Below, piece after piece: positions 25,801 to 37,412 of a stretch of 64,000 bases of DNA. Below the pieces are notes generated by a model. It was not told the origin of the DNA. It did not search any database and worked only from the letters and a program-made list of their open reading frames with translations. This DNA comes from Babylonia areolata (lineage: Eukaryota; Mollusca; Gastropoda; Neogastropoda; Buccinidae). Made by a program: the position numbers and the translations under genes. Location of the stretch: assembly GCF_041734735.1 (NCBI RefSeq), contig NC_134887.1, positions 29,431,370 through 29,495,369 of the forward strand, in the 5' to 3' direction. The number at the start of each line of letters is the position of its first letter. Within the stretch, counting starts at the first letter, position 1.

Positions 25801-28800
25801 AAAGTCAAAAAGAATTCTGGGATTATGTGCACAAAATTTCAAGGAAAAGAACTCAACCTGTGAATAACATTAGCTTAGAAACGTGGTTTCGGCACTTTAG
25901 GGAGTTGCTTGAACGAAACGTTGACTCTTATAGTCAGCTGGAAAATAGGGACAGTGAACATGAGAGTATAGGTGAGTATGGTGATGAAAATTTAAATCGT
26001 CCTATTTCAAGAGAAGAGATTCTGTTTGCTTTAAGAAAGGTAAAATCTCGCAAGGCTTCTGGCCCAGATGGAATTATAGGTGAGTTGATTAAAAATGCCT
26101 GCCAGGTTAATGTAGTTTTAGATTTTCTTGTTAACTTTTTCAATTCTTTATTTGACAAAGGGATCTATCCCGAAAGTTGGTCAGAATCTATTGTCCTTCC
26201 ATTGTATAAGAAAGGTGACGCAAACAACCCAAATAACTACAGAGGCATTTCATTGTGTAATGTATGTAGTAAGTTATACAGTGCTGTGATTAACAGGAGA
26301 CTGCAAGAATGGGTGAGTGATTACAGGTGAATTCCAAGCAGGGTTCAAGAAAAACTATTCCACTATAGATCACATGTTCACATTAATGGCATTTGTTCAA
26401 AAACAGTTTTGTCTAAATCGGAAATTATATGTAGCATTTATTGATTTCGAGAAAGCGTTTGATTCCGTCAATAGAACGTTGCTGTGGCCTATTTTGCTTA
26501 AAAATGGTATCCATGGAAAACTTTATAAATGTGTTGTGAGTATGTATGAGTGTGTTAAGGCAAGAGTGAGATCTGGCGCTGCTCTGACAGAATATATTAA
26601 TTGCACTTCTGGTGTAAAGCAAGGTGATGTTTGTAGTCCCGTTTTGTTCTCTTTATTTATTAATGAGCTGGCTCTTGAAGTTATACGTTGTGGAAGGCAT
26701 GGTGCAAAGTTTACAGATAATTTTCTTGAAATCTTTATTCTTTTGTTAGCTGATGATATTGTTTTAATATCGGAAACGGTAATTGGATTACAGACTCAAC
26801 TAAATAGTTTACAAAGAGCTGCATTTTCTTTACAATTAAAGGTTAATATGGCAAAAAGCAATATAATTGTATTTAGAAAGGGAGGGTACCTTGCATCAAG
26901 AGAAAGATGGACTTACAATGGAGATGTAATGCCTGTTGTCAATATATATAAATACTTAGGTTTATATTTCTCGACACGTTTAAGTTTTGCCTTTGCTTGT
27001 AAAGATCTCGTTAGCAGAGCTAAAAATGCATTATTGTGTATAATGAAGAAATTATCATTGTTAAACAACGATTCTGCAACTTTATTTTTAAAGTTATTTG
27101 ATTCACAAATTCAACCTATGGTACTATATGGAGCTGAAATATGGGGTCTCGATTCTGCTGCTGTATACTGTGAAAAAATACACCTATATGCTTTAAAGAA
27201 ATTGCTCGGATTGTCATTACAAATACCTAATGATTTAGTGTATGGAGAAACAGCCAGATATCCCATAGTTTTGACTTCCACTGTTAAATGTATTCAATAT
27301 TGGCTGAAAATAACTCAGATGGAAGAGCACAGATTACCCCATAAAGCTTATAGAATGCTATTAGATTTAGATAATAGAGGCAAGAGAAATTGGGTGTCTA
27401 ATGTGAGAATGAAACTTTGTGAGTATGGTTTTGGTTTCGTATGGTTGAACCAAAGTGTCGGAGATATCAGTAATTTTATTCATGTATTTCGTAGAACATT
27501 AATTGATTGTAGATGGCAAAATTGGAACTCTCATATTCAGAATAGCGACAGATTTGATTTGTATCGAATGTTTTGTCATATACCTTATAATATGCCAGTT
27601 TATTTGTCAATGAGACTTGATAGACATCTGAAATATACTTTGGCAAGGTTTAGATTAGGTGTTACTGAAATATGTACGCATTATTATCGATATCGAAAAT
27701 CATGTGCCCAAAATTTGTTTTGTCCAATGTGTCAAGAATCTAAAGAAGATGAAGTTCACTTTGTGCTGTGTTGCCCAGTATTAAGAGATCTTAGAGAACA
27801 ATTGATTCCACTTAAATACTGTCAACACCCTTGCTTGTTTAGACTTATCATGTTAATGTCATCAACAAATGAAAAGACTGTCAAGGAGTTCGCTCTATAT
27901 CTGTATAAAGCACTCAAAAGGAGAAATGTATATGTTACATCATGAAGACTTTTGAATGTATGACTTTAGCATTTTACTGTATATCCCCCTTCAAAGGGGC
28001 TGTGGCCTATATGAATAAACCATCTCAATCTCAATCTCAATCTCTGTGTCTATCCCTGTCTCTCTCTCTGTGTCTCTCTCTATCCCTATCTGTCTCTCTC
28101 TGTCTCTGTCTCTCTATCTCTTTGTGTGTCTATCCCCATCTCTCTCTGTGTCCCTCTCTATCTCAATCTCTCACATCTCTGTCTTTGCACCTGTGCAGAT
28201 GCGTACCTGGGATACAACTCGGAGCTGGGAGCGCTGGTGTTCGATCCTCACAACGAACCGAGGACCCCCCCTCCCCCTCCCCCTGTGGACCGCCAGGTGC
28301 CCCCCGCCACCACCGCCCAGCCACCCAAAAAGACACCCAGAATGTGAGCCTTTAGTGCTGGGCGGGGGTGAGAGGGTGGGGGGGGTAAGAGGGGGCGTGG
28401 GGTGGGGGTGGGGGGGGGATTGAGAAAAAGTACTGAAGAAAAGTGCATAAAAGTATATATCAAATGAAAGGAAAATGAACCAAAATTTTATCACTCACAG
28501 GTTCAAATAATGAGTCAATCTGACACAAAAATTCCATAAAATGCGATTAAAAAAAAAAAAAAATTTACTGTCATTCCGTCACATAGGTGCTACAACATCA
28601 ACCATGTTATGAACAGTCTTTCTTGTGACTGTTGTGATCCCCCCCAACACATACACACGCTGAAACTGGTTGATGGTATACCCCCTTCATTCTCTCTTAC
28701 TCATAAAGAACAAAATTACAGCACGCACACGCACACACACACACACACACACACTTCTACAAGCGTTGCATTTACAAAGTAATTTAGGCATACAATTCTG

Positions 28801-31800
28801 TATATGATTCTCTGATTTCAGTTTTGTAAACATCATCTCCTTTCCCCCCATGCCCCCTCCCCCCCTCTCTCTCTCTCTCACTCACACACACACACACACA
28901 CACACACACAACAAACCAATACGCACTCAGGATCGAATACCAGAAAGATGCATGCGACACGCTGTCAGCAATGAGCCAGCCAGCGAGCCACGCAGTGTTG
29001 GTCACACACAGAACATGCACAGTCACTGTCTCTCTCACACACACGGTGATCTGTGACTGATGAAACTACTTGCCACAGCTAACACATTCAAAACACACAC
29101 TATGAAGTTATATTCATTGTTGCAACAAACAGAAAGCAAATAATAAACTGACAAACCTCGTAAACACCCACCTGCATCTTGAATCAGTTGAGCTTGTCTG
29201 TCTTCAGTTTCATCGAGCAACCCCACCTCCCACCCCCCCTCCATGTCAAAATTGGGGTCATTGGCATCAACTTCATGCAGTTCTATCTCATTCGGTCCAC
29301 AATCTTCATCTCTACTATTTGCATCTTGAAAGATTTCTTCCAATACTTTTTCAAGTATTGGGGTTTGTCTGCATTCAGCCATGGCTTTGCAAACACAACT
29401 TGAGCTTCGTTCAGACTTGCAAAACTTTCACCATAAATATGATAATGAGGTGAATATTTTTAGCTCATGGAACTCAAGAGATAAAAAGCTCTCAAAGGAG
29501 CTAATTTAATGGTTAGCAGACTGTATTTTCTGCAATGCAGGGAATCGAAACATAGAACGTTGTAACATGACGTACAGCGTACGTCAATACAGCATTGGTG
29601 AGCAACATTTCGTGACGTACACATAGAACGTTGTAACACGACAACATACAGCGTACGTCAATACAGCATTGGTGAGCGACATTTCATGACGTATGCTGTA
29701 CATCAGCAACACAGTCTAGAGGTTAAAACCTAGTGTTTATAAAATGATTAAAAAAAACACCACCACCACAAAACATGTCTCTCTTGCAGCACTCCCAGAC
29801 AGCCTCAGCCAGAGTCCATCAACGCCCCCACCCCGCCCACCCACCGCAGCAAGCCCAGCCCCGCTCCCCGCACCTCGCTCCGCCCCACCCCGAAGCCTGA
29901 CCCCAATGCCTTTGTGGACCACCAGCCCTCTGCGGCCGCCCAGAACCCTGCCCCCACGTCCTGCCGGGAGCCCTTCGACGTGTATGTGGATGCTGTGCGC
30001 TACATCCCTGACAACGCCTCCGTCGTCAAGGTGGGTGGGTGGATGGGTCGTGGGGAGAGGTTGGGAGGGGGAGAGTGGGAGTTAGGGGCTGGTATTTGAT
30101 GTTGGTGGTGGTTTGTGGGAGTTGTTTGTGTTGGTATGCAAGCAGAGATGCCAACTGTTCATATTTCGCCAAATTTTGTTACGCTCGATCGAAGTTTGTT
30201 CAGACATTACACCAACGTCAAAATTATTTCTGATGAGTTCATTTTGGACTACTAGCATGGTCACATGCTTTCCAGTCATAACATTACCTAGACACTCTAG
30301 ACCTATCAATCACGAGGCCAGGGCAGTCAGTACTAACCTAGGTCTCCCATGATGATGCTTAGCTGATTGCGTGTGTGTTTGCACTGAAACAGCATTGAGT
30401 GGACCAATAAGCTTAATTGAACCAGTTACATCGTTCTTTGCAGGTAGGCTCAAGTGTTTGTATGCCTTGTAGATGAAATGTACGTTTGCTGATGTGGTTG
30501 TGAGTCTGAGTGTTCCTACCAAATTCAAAATATTCCTACCAAATTTCCCGATTGTTCCTACAAACACTTGACAGGGGTTGGCATATCTGTGACGGCTGTC
30601 CAGGTGACGGGGCGTGTGCTGAAGGGCGGGGACGTGGCGGGCCTGCAGGACATCCTGGCCCTCCCTGAGCTGACCAGCCCCGCCCGCTGCCCCGAGTTCC
30701 GCTTCCGCCTGACGGTGAACGGGGACCGGCAGAGGGCTAACCCGGACATGCTGCTGCTGCTGAGGGTGTACACCGTGGACATCGTCACCGAGCAGGTGGT
30801 GGTCATCGGCAGCTGTCTGGTCAGGATCTTCGACACCGCTAAGAAGAAGGTGAGAGACGGCCCGCCCATTTCTGAAGTGAAGTGGTTTTGTGTCGTGGGC
30901 TGATGAAGTAGGCTGTATTGATGAATGTGTTTTCATTGCAGCCTGCCATCGTCGTGGATTTTTCGTCGCTTGCAGAGCGAGAAGTAGGTTTTGGGACATG
31001 CGCAACCCACCAGCATGACTGGCTTCTCTGGGTGTGCACTCCTTTTGTTCGTGCAACTTTTTGGTGGAGTTTATAAATGGATCAGTTCGAATACGTAATG
31101 GCATATATATATGACAAGAAACATGCTCAAAGTAAACATAGAATACTAAAGCAAATGATGGGTGTAATTATAAAACCAAATATGTCTGATAACCTTGCAG
31201 AAACAGTCACAAAAATATTCAAAATCTTTTCGTCGGAACAGCGATTTCACATCAAAATTTTAGCCTTTCGGTGACCTGGTAAAAAAGGAAATGGAGATGC
31301 ACATGCACATGCGGCTCTCGCTAAAAATAACCAGGGAACCCTGATGAAAATCAGATGAAAGCGGGCCTGCGCACCTTCCCTACATTTTCTTTTGCTTTGT
31401 TCTGAACGGGGATGGTGGTGGAGAGTGGAGAGAAACTGATTTGTGGTGAATTAATTTCTTTTATCCAGAGATGATAAAGTGTACTGTATTCTGTAAATTG
31501 GACGTGATGATCGGGAAGTTAGAGAAGTAGGCTGTATTGATGAATGTGTTTTCATTGTGTTTTGATCTTTTCTTTTTTTTTTTACCTTTCATTTACAAAT
31601 TTCTTTTCACTTTTGTCCCCTTTTAATGTAAGGGCTGGATGGTAAAAACAACAACAACAAACAAAAACGTGTTCATTGCTCATTTGTCACCCTTGACAAC
31701 AAAGAATCTTGTCTTGTCTTAATCTGAATTTTGCCCGGGGGGGTGTTTTTTCCCAGGACGGGGTGCTCCGGGTGGGAGGGCACCAGCTGCGACTGCGCAG

Positions 31801-34694
31801 CGGAATGCCCAACGTCAAGCAGGGCATCGCCAACCTCCGGCACACCGACCTGGACCAGGTGCCCGCTATCCCAGCATGCACCATCCTCGTCCGCATCTTG
31901 CCGGCCAGTGAGGTAGGTTGATATAGGTCAGGGCTGACCATCTGTGAGATGGAATATTTGGCTGGGTCAGCTACTTTTCGAAAGCACGCAGAGTGGGTTG
32001 TTATATTTGTATTTGTATTTCTTTTTATCACAGCAGATTTTTATGTGTGAAATTCTGGCTGTTCTCCCCAGGGAAAGTGTGTCACTATACAACAGCGCCA
32101 ACCTTTTTTTTTTTTCCTGCATGTAGTTTTATTTGTTTTTCCTATCGAAGTGGATTTTTCTTCAGAGTTTTGCCAGGAACAACTTTTTTGTTGCCGTGGG
32201 TTCTTTTACGTGCGCTTAGTGCATGCCGTGGACGGGACCTCAGTTTATCGTCTCATCTGAATGACTAGCGCCCAGACCACCACTCAAGGTCTAGTGGAGG
32301 GGGAGAAAATATCAGCGGCTGAGCCGTGATTCGAACCAGCGCGCTCAGATTCTCTAGGCGGACGCATTACCTCTGGGCCATCACTCCACATATGGACGTT
32401 TGCTTCACCAAGGCTGAGTTACATGAACAGTTTTAGCATTACGACAGTTGGTTTGGGGTTAATGATTTTGCGCGTAGGCACCCAGCGAAAATTCGATCCC
32501 CAACAGAGAAAGGAAAGACAGGATCGACTCAGAGGTAGAAAAAAACGAACGAATTGAGGGGGCCGAGTCGAAACGAGTACACAGAATGTAAGAAAAATAT
32601 ACAGACAAGCCGCATGCAACAAAATAAGGCCAAATGAACACGCTTAATAGCCAAAAAAAGCGTAAGACGAGACAGAGCGAAAACCTGACAAGATGGCGTG
32701 GAGAGCCTTGGCCAAAGGAATGATTCAGCGCTTATAGCTTTTAGAGGCGTTTGATTGGCTAAGAGCGGACCGTGCAAAGAGGGGCGTCTTTTCACTGTTA
32801 GCCGCGCGAAATTTGGCCAAGCAGAGCAAACCGATAGGCCTAGTTTGCATCAGTTTGACATGGTAAGTATATGTATCTCCAAACATGGAGCAAAATACAA
32901 ACTCCTCCTTTCTGTAGGAGGGGGGCATTCTTCAGTCTTGGGGAGGCTATGGAGTTGTGCTCTGCACGTCTGTTGTTGTTGTTTTTTTGTTGCTTTTTTT
33001 TTTCGCTGTCCCATCATCTGCACTATGGGTGATGTTTCTGGCGCAGCGTCGGTTGTGGATTGACAGGCCTGTTCATGAATGTCTGCGCTAATTCCATATT
33101 GACCTAGGACAGGTCTTAACGCAGAGTCGAACTTTGTGCTGCTGTGATGGCTGATGCAACTTAGCCCAGGTTACCGATTCTACTGTTAACACCTTCAGCG
33201 TTGGGGGGGACAGTGGAAAGTGGTGTTTCAAATCATGACACAATAGATAAATTGTGTGAATTTTCAGCCTTTCCAGAGTTCTGATGATGTCATCAGTGAC
33301 GTCACTATGCATGTACATGCCATGTGCTATGGCACTCAAGGGGTTAAAGATCCTGCAGGTTGATATCAGCAGGGACGGGCGCAATAGCCAAGTGGTTAAA
33401 GCGTTGGACTGTCAATCTGAGGGTCCCAGGTTCGAATCACGGTGACGGCGCCTGGTGGGTAAAGGGTGGAGATTTTTACGATCTCCCAGGTCAACATATG
33501 TGCAGACCTGCTAGTGCCTGAACCCCCTTCATGTGTATATGCAAGCAGAAGATCAAATACGCACGTTAAAGATCCTGTAATCCATGTCAGCGTTCGGTGG
33601 GTTACGGAAACAAGAACATACCCAGCATGCACACCCCCGAAAACGGAGTATGGCTGCCTACATGGCGGGGTAAAAACGGTCATACACGTAAAAGCCCACT
33701 CGTGTGCATACGAGTGAACGCAGAAGAAGAAGAAGAAGATATCAGCAGGGGCTAGGCTATGGGAGGCATGAAAACATGAAAGTGGCTGGAACGGCGCCTC
33801 ACTCTCTGCCCAAGGAGCTGAGTATGTCACAGTGAATGGTCTGAAACCACCATGGAAGTCAGGGCAGAAAAGGAGTGACGATGAACATGGTACAGATATG
33901 ATACACACACATTAGCTGTGCTGTATAACTTGAACTGCCTTCGCCAAAAGAAAAACAAAAAGTAAAGAAATAATTAAATTAATGTTTTTGTTAAAAAAAT
34001 AGATATAAATTAATGTTTTTGTTAAAAAAATAAATAATCACTTTATAAAATAAAGCATGTTAAGATGTAAAAAGTTCATGAGAAAAAAAACCCAAACCTT
34101 TTTTGAAGAATGAATAGTGATGTTGATAACAAAAAAACAAAACAAAGTTCATGAAATAAGTACAGTAAAATATATATAAAAGTATAAAGCAAAAACAAAA
34201 AAAAAAAGCTTGCCCAGTTTGCTTTGATATTAATTATCGAAAAATGAAGTCACATAGAATAAGTGCAGTAAATCATAAAATGTTGTGTTTTTTTTTACTG
34301 CATAAAAAATAGTGTTTTTTTTAAAGTCCCAAACAGAATGACTAGTGATATTGGTGTGGTTAAAATGTGAAAAGTTATTCAAGAAAAGAACAAAAGACGA
34401 AAAAAAAAAAAAAAAAAAAAAAAACCTGCTGGTTTTTGCAGGATGTTGTCCCTGCCCCCAGTTACGCCTCGGGTTACTACGAGTCGTCGTCCTGTCGGCC
34501 AACAGAGTCCGAGCAGCGAATCTTCACCAGCTACGCAGATCACATACGCTACCCCCAGACGGAGCGAGACATGATTCTGCGTCTTCAGGCCGTGGAGGGA
34601 TCCAGCACCGGTCAGTTTGTTGTCTCCCCTTGGTGTGTGGTCTGTGGTTTTGGTGTGTGGTTATGCTGGTCTGATTGTGTGTGTGGTTGTGTGT

Positions 34695-34731
<37 letters not shown>

Positions 34732-37375
34732 CATGCTTGTGTGTGTGTGTCTCTCTTTGTGTATGCTTGTGTATGTGTGTGTGTGTTTGTGTATGCTTGT
34801 GTGTGTGCCTGTGTTAGTGTGTATCTGTTTCCATTGATGATACTTGTGTTTAAATTAATCGCTTTTTTTTGTTGTTTTTTTTGTTTTTTTGTCTGTTCAC
34901 AGTAGAGATATCATGATTTGAATGAATCTGTTGCATGTCTTCTCACATGGGGGGGGGGGTATCTGACTTTTTATGAACGTTTTAGTGCCACCAGTCACAT
35001 AGATGATATCTGTGTGATCTGTTCACACTGTGTGATGTCTGTGAGGTGTGTGTCACTCAGTGGTGAGGTGTGTGAGGTCTTTGTCACACAGTGATGTCTG
35101 TGTCACACTGTGATGAGGTGTGTGTCACACAGTGGTGAGGTGTGTGAGGTCTTTGTCACACAGTGATGTCTGTGTTGTACTGTGATGAGGTGTGTGTCAC
35201 TCAGTGGTGAGGTGTGTGAGGTCTTTGTCACACAGTGATGTCTGTGTCAAACTGTTGAGGTGTGTGTCATACACTGATGATGCCTTTGAGGCATGTGTCA
35301 CGCTGTTGTGATGTCTTCATCTTTTCATCTTCTTCATTTGTGGGCTGCAACTCCCACATTCACTCGTATGTACACGAGTGGGCTTTTGCATGTTTGACCT
35401 TTCTTACCCTGTCATGTGAGCAGCCATACTCTGTTTTCGGGGGTGTGGTGATGTCTGTGTCAGACTGGTGATATCTGTCATGTCTGTGTCCCACAGTGGT
35501 AATGTCCATGTTCCAGGCACGGGGGACGCCATCCTGACAGACTGGCTGCAGCAGCGCCTGGACATCAAGACGCAGCTGGCGCCCTCCAAGCCAGCCGACA
35601 ACCTCAGCCTGGTGCGCAGCGTGCGCTACCGCCTCCGCACCGGTCTGCGAGTGAAGGTGGACCAGGCCTTCAGCCTGCCTGGTGAGTGAGTGAGAGAGAC
35701 AGCTCTTTTCCACTTGTGACGGGTGCAGTAGCCAAATTGTTAAAGTGTTGGACTTTCAGTCTGAGGGTCCCGGGTTGAGTGGTTAAGTGTTGGACTTTAA
35801 ATCTGAGTGTCCCGGGTTTGAAATCTTGGTAACGGCGCCTGGTGGGTAAAGGATTGAGTTTTTTTCCGATCTCCCAGGTCAATATATGTGTAGACCTGCT
35901 AGTGCCTGAACCCCCCTTTAAAGATGTGTATATGCACTCAGAAGGTTCAAATACGCACATTAAAGATACTGTAATCCATGTCAGTGTTGGGTGGGTTTTG
36001 GAAACAAGAACATACCGGGCCCAGCATGCACACCCCTGAAAACGGAGTATGGCTGCCTACATGGTGGGGTAAATAAACAAAACGGTCATACATGTAAAAT
36101 GTTACATGTCTGTCTGAGTGTCAATGTGTGTGTGCCTGAATGACACAAGAAATGAATGATGAGCGTCAATGGCAACCATCAGTCGGCTGTACCAAGGTGG
36201 GCAGCCTGTTGTGCAAATGACACTGAGTTTTTAAAGCGCTTAGAGCATAGTCGCCTATCAAGGATAGGCACTATATATCATTCATCATCGTCATTCCACT
36301 TTCTTCTGGAGTGGAGTGGTGGCCTAGTGGTAGAGCATCTGCCTAGGAGGCAAGAGAATCTGAGTGCACAGGTTTGAATCAGGCTTTTGTCTGTATTTTC
36401 TGCCCCCCCACCCCCACCCCCACCCCCAGTGAACCTTTAAAGGTGGTCTGGATGCTAGTTGTTCAGATGAGATGATAAACCGAGGTCCCGTTTGTTTGTG
36501 TGTAGCATAGACCTAGCGCTCATAACAGATATTACCCACAGGAACAAAACAGTTGTCCATGGCAGAATTCTGTAGAAAAATCAGCTTTGATAGGCTTTGC
36601 AGGCTGAAAAAGCCTTTCAAATGGAGTTTTAACTCTCTCCATACAAACGGCAAAAGAGACGATGTTAACTGCATTTCACCCCAATTACCATCATCAAAAT
36701 ATTGCAAGCGGAAAGCTCTTATACTGAAGACGTGAATGTTGACAAAGAATACCACAATTCTGACGACGGAAGCTGAAGGTTGGGTCATTCAGACGCCCAC
36801 TGGACATCCGAGGGGTCTGTGTAGAGGAGAAGAGAGGACTGGCCGTACTGAGTGAGTTAAAAGAAAATGTAATATGCAGATGAAATATACTCACGGAAGA
36901 TGAGCAGTTTCAGTTTCAAGGAGGTGTCAAAGCACATGGTATACACAGCTGCTATACTTAAAAAAAAATTTTTTAATTGACAATTGTCAGTGCACTACTC
37001 TAGCACCCTTCATTATGGCTTGGTGCCAGCAGCTGCCTGGTGTTACTGTCTACATATTGTGATATGATATATGAAAAAGGGAGGACAATAGATTAAGGTT
37101 TTTAACTCAGTGATTGTCCAAATCTTTAGAGATGAAAGTCAATATTTTCAGTGTGTTATGACAAAAGAAATGATTTTCTAATGAATGATGTGTTTTAATT
37201 GTTTTGATATGTTATAAGTGTTATAAGTTGTGAAGATAACTGTCATAATGTGTGTGCATGTTTGTGTGTGTGTGCGTGTCTGAGCATGTGGTGTGTGTTT
37301 GTGTGTGTGTGTTTCTGTGTTTGTGTGTGTGTGCATGTGGTATATGTGTGTATTTATGCATGCATACACATGGTA

Positions 37376-37412
<37 letters not shown>

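Larger units (their letters stand above)
23117..28040 (+). mobile_element. Near full-length LINE with 2A-like motif in ORF1
   Basis: A roughly 4.9-kb non-LTR retrotransposon inserted in a pyrimidine microsatellite just upstream of exon 13, in the gene's orientation. Flanking copies of TCTCTGTGTCTATC at 23103-23116 and 28041-28054 look like a 14-bp target-site duplication, though the microsatellite makes this uncertain. The 3' end has GAATAAACC followed by an (AATCTC)n tail. ORF1 is 23244-24239 and ORF2 is 24525-27945 with one frameshift near 26320. Clade unassigned: an APE-type LINE (CR1/L2/Jockey-like or related). The long intact frames suggest recent insertion. Confidence 0.9.

Noticed and set aside
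26317-27945. Separate host gene for the second reverse-transcriptase frame
   Set aside because: RT motifs continue from the preceding frame without loss, so it is one LINE ORF2 with a frameshift.
32440-32900. Gene start at AAGATGGCG ... GGTAAGTAT
   Set aside because: No open reading frame links the ATG to the donor and no matching exon follows; kept only as a comparison for element X.
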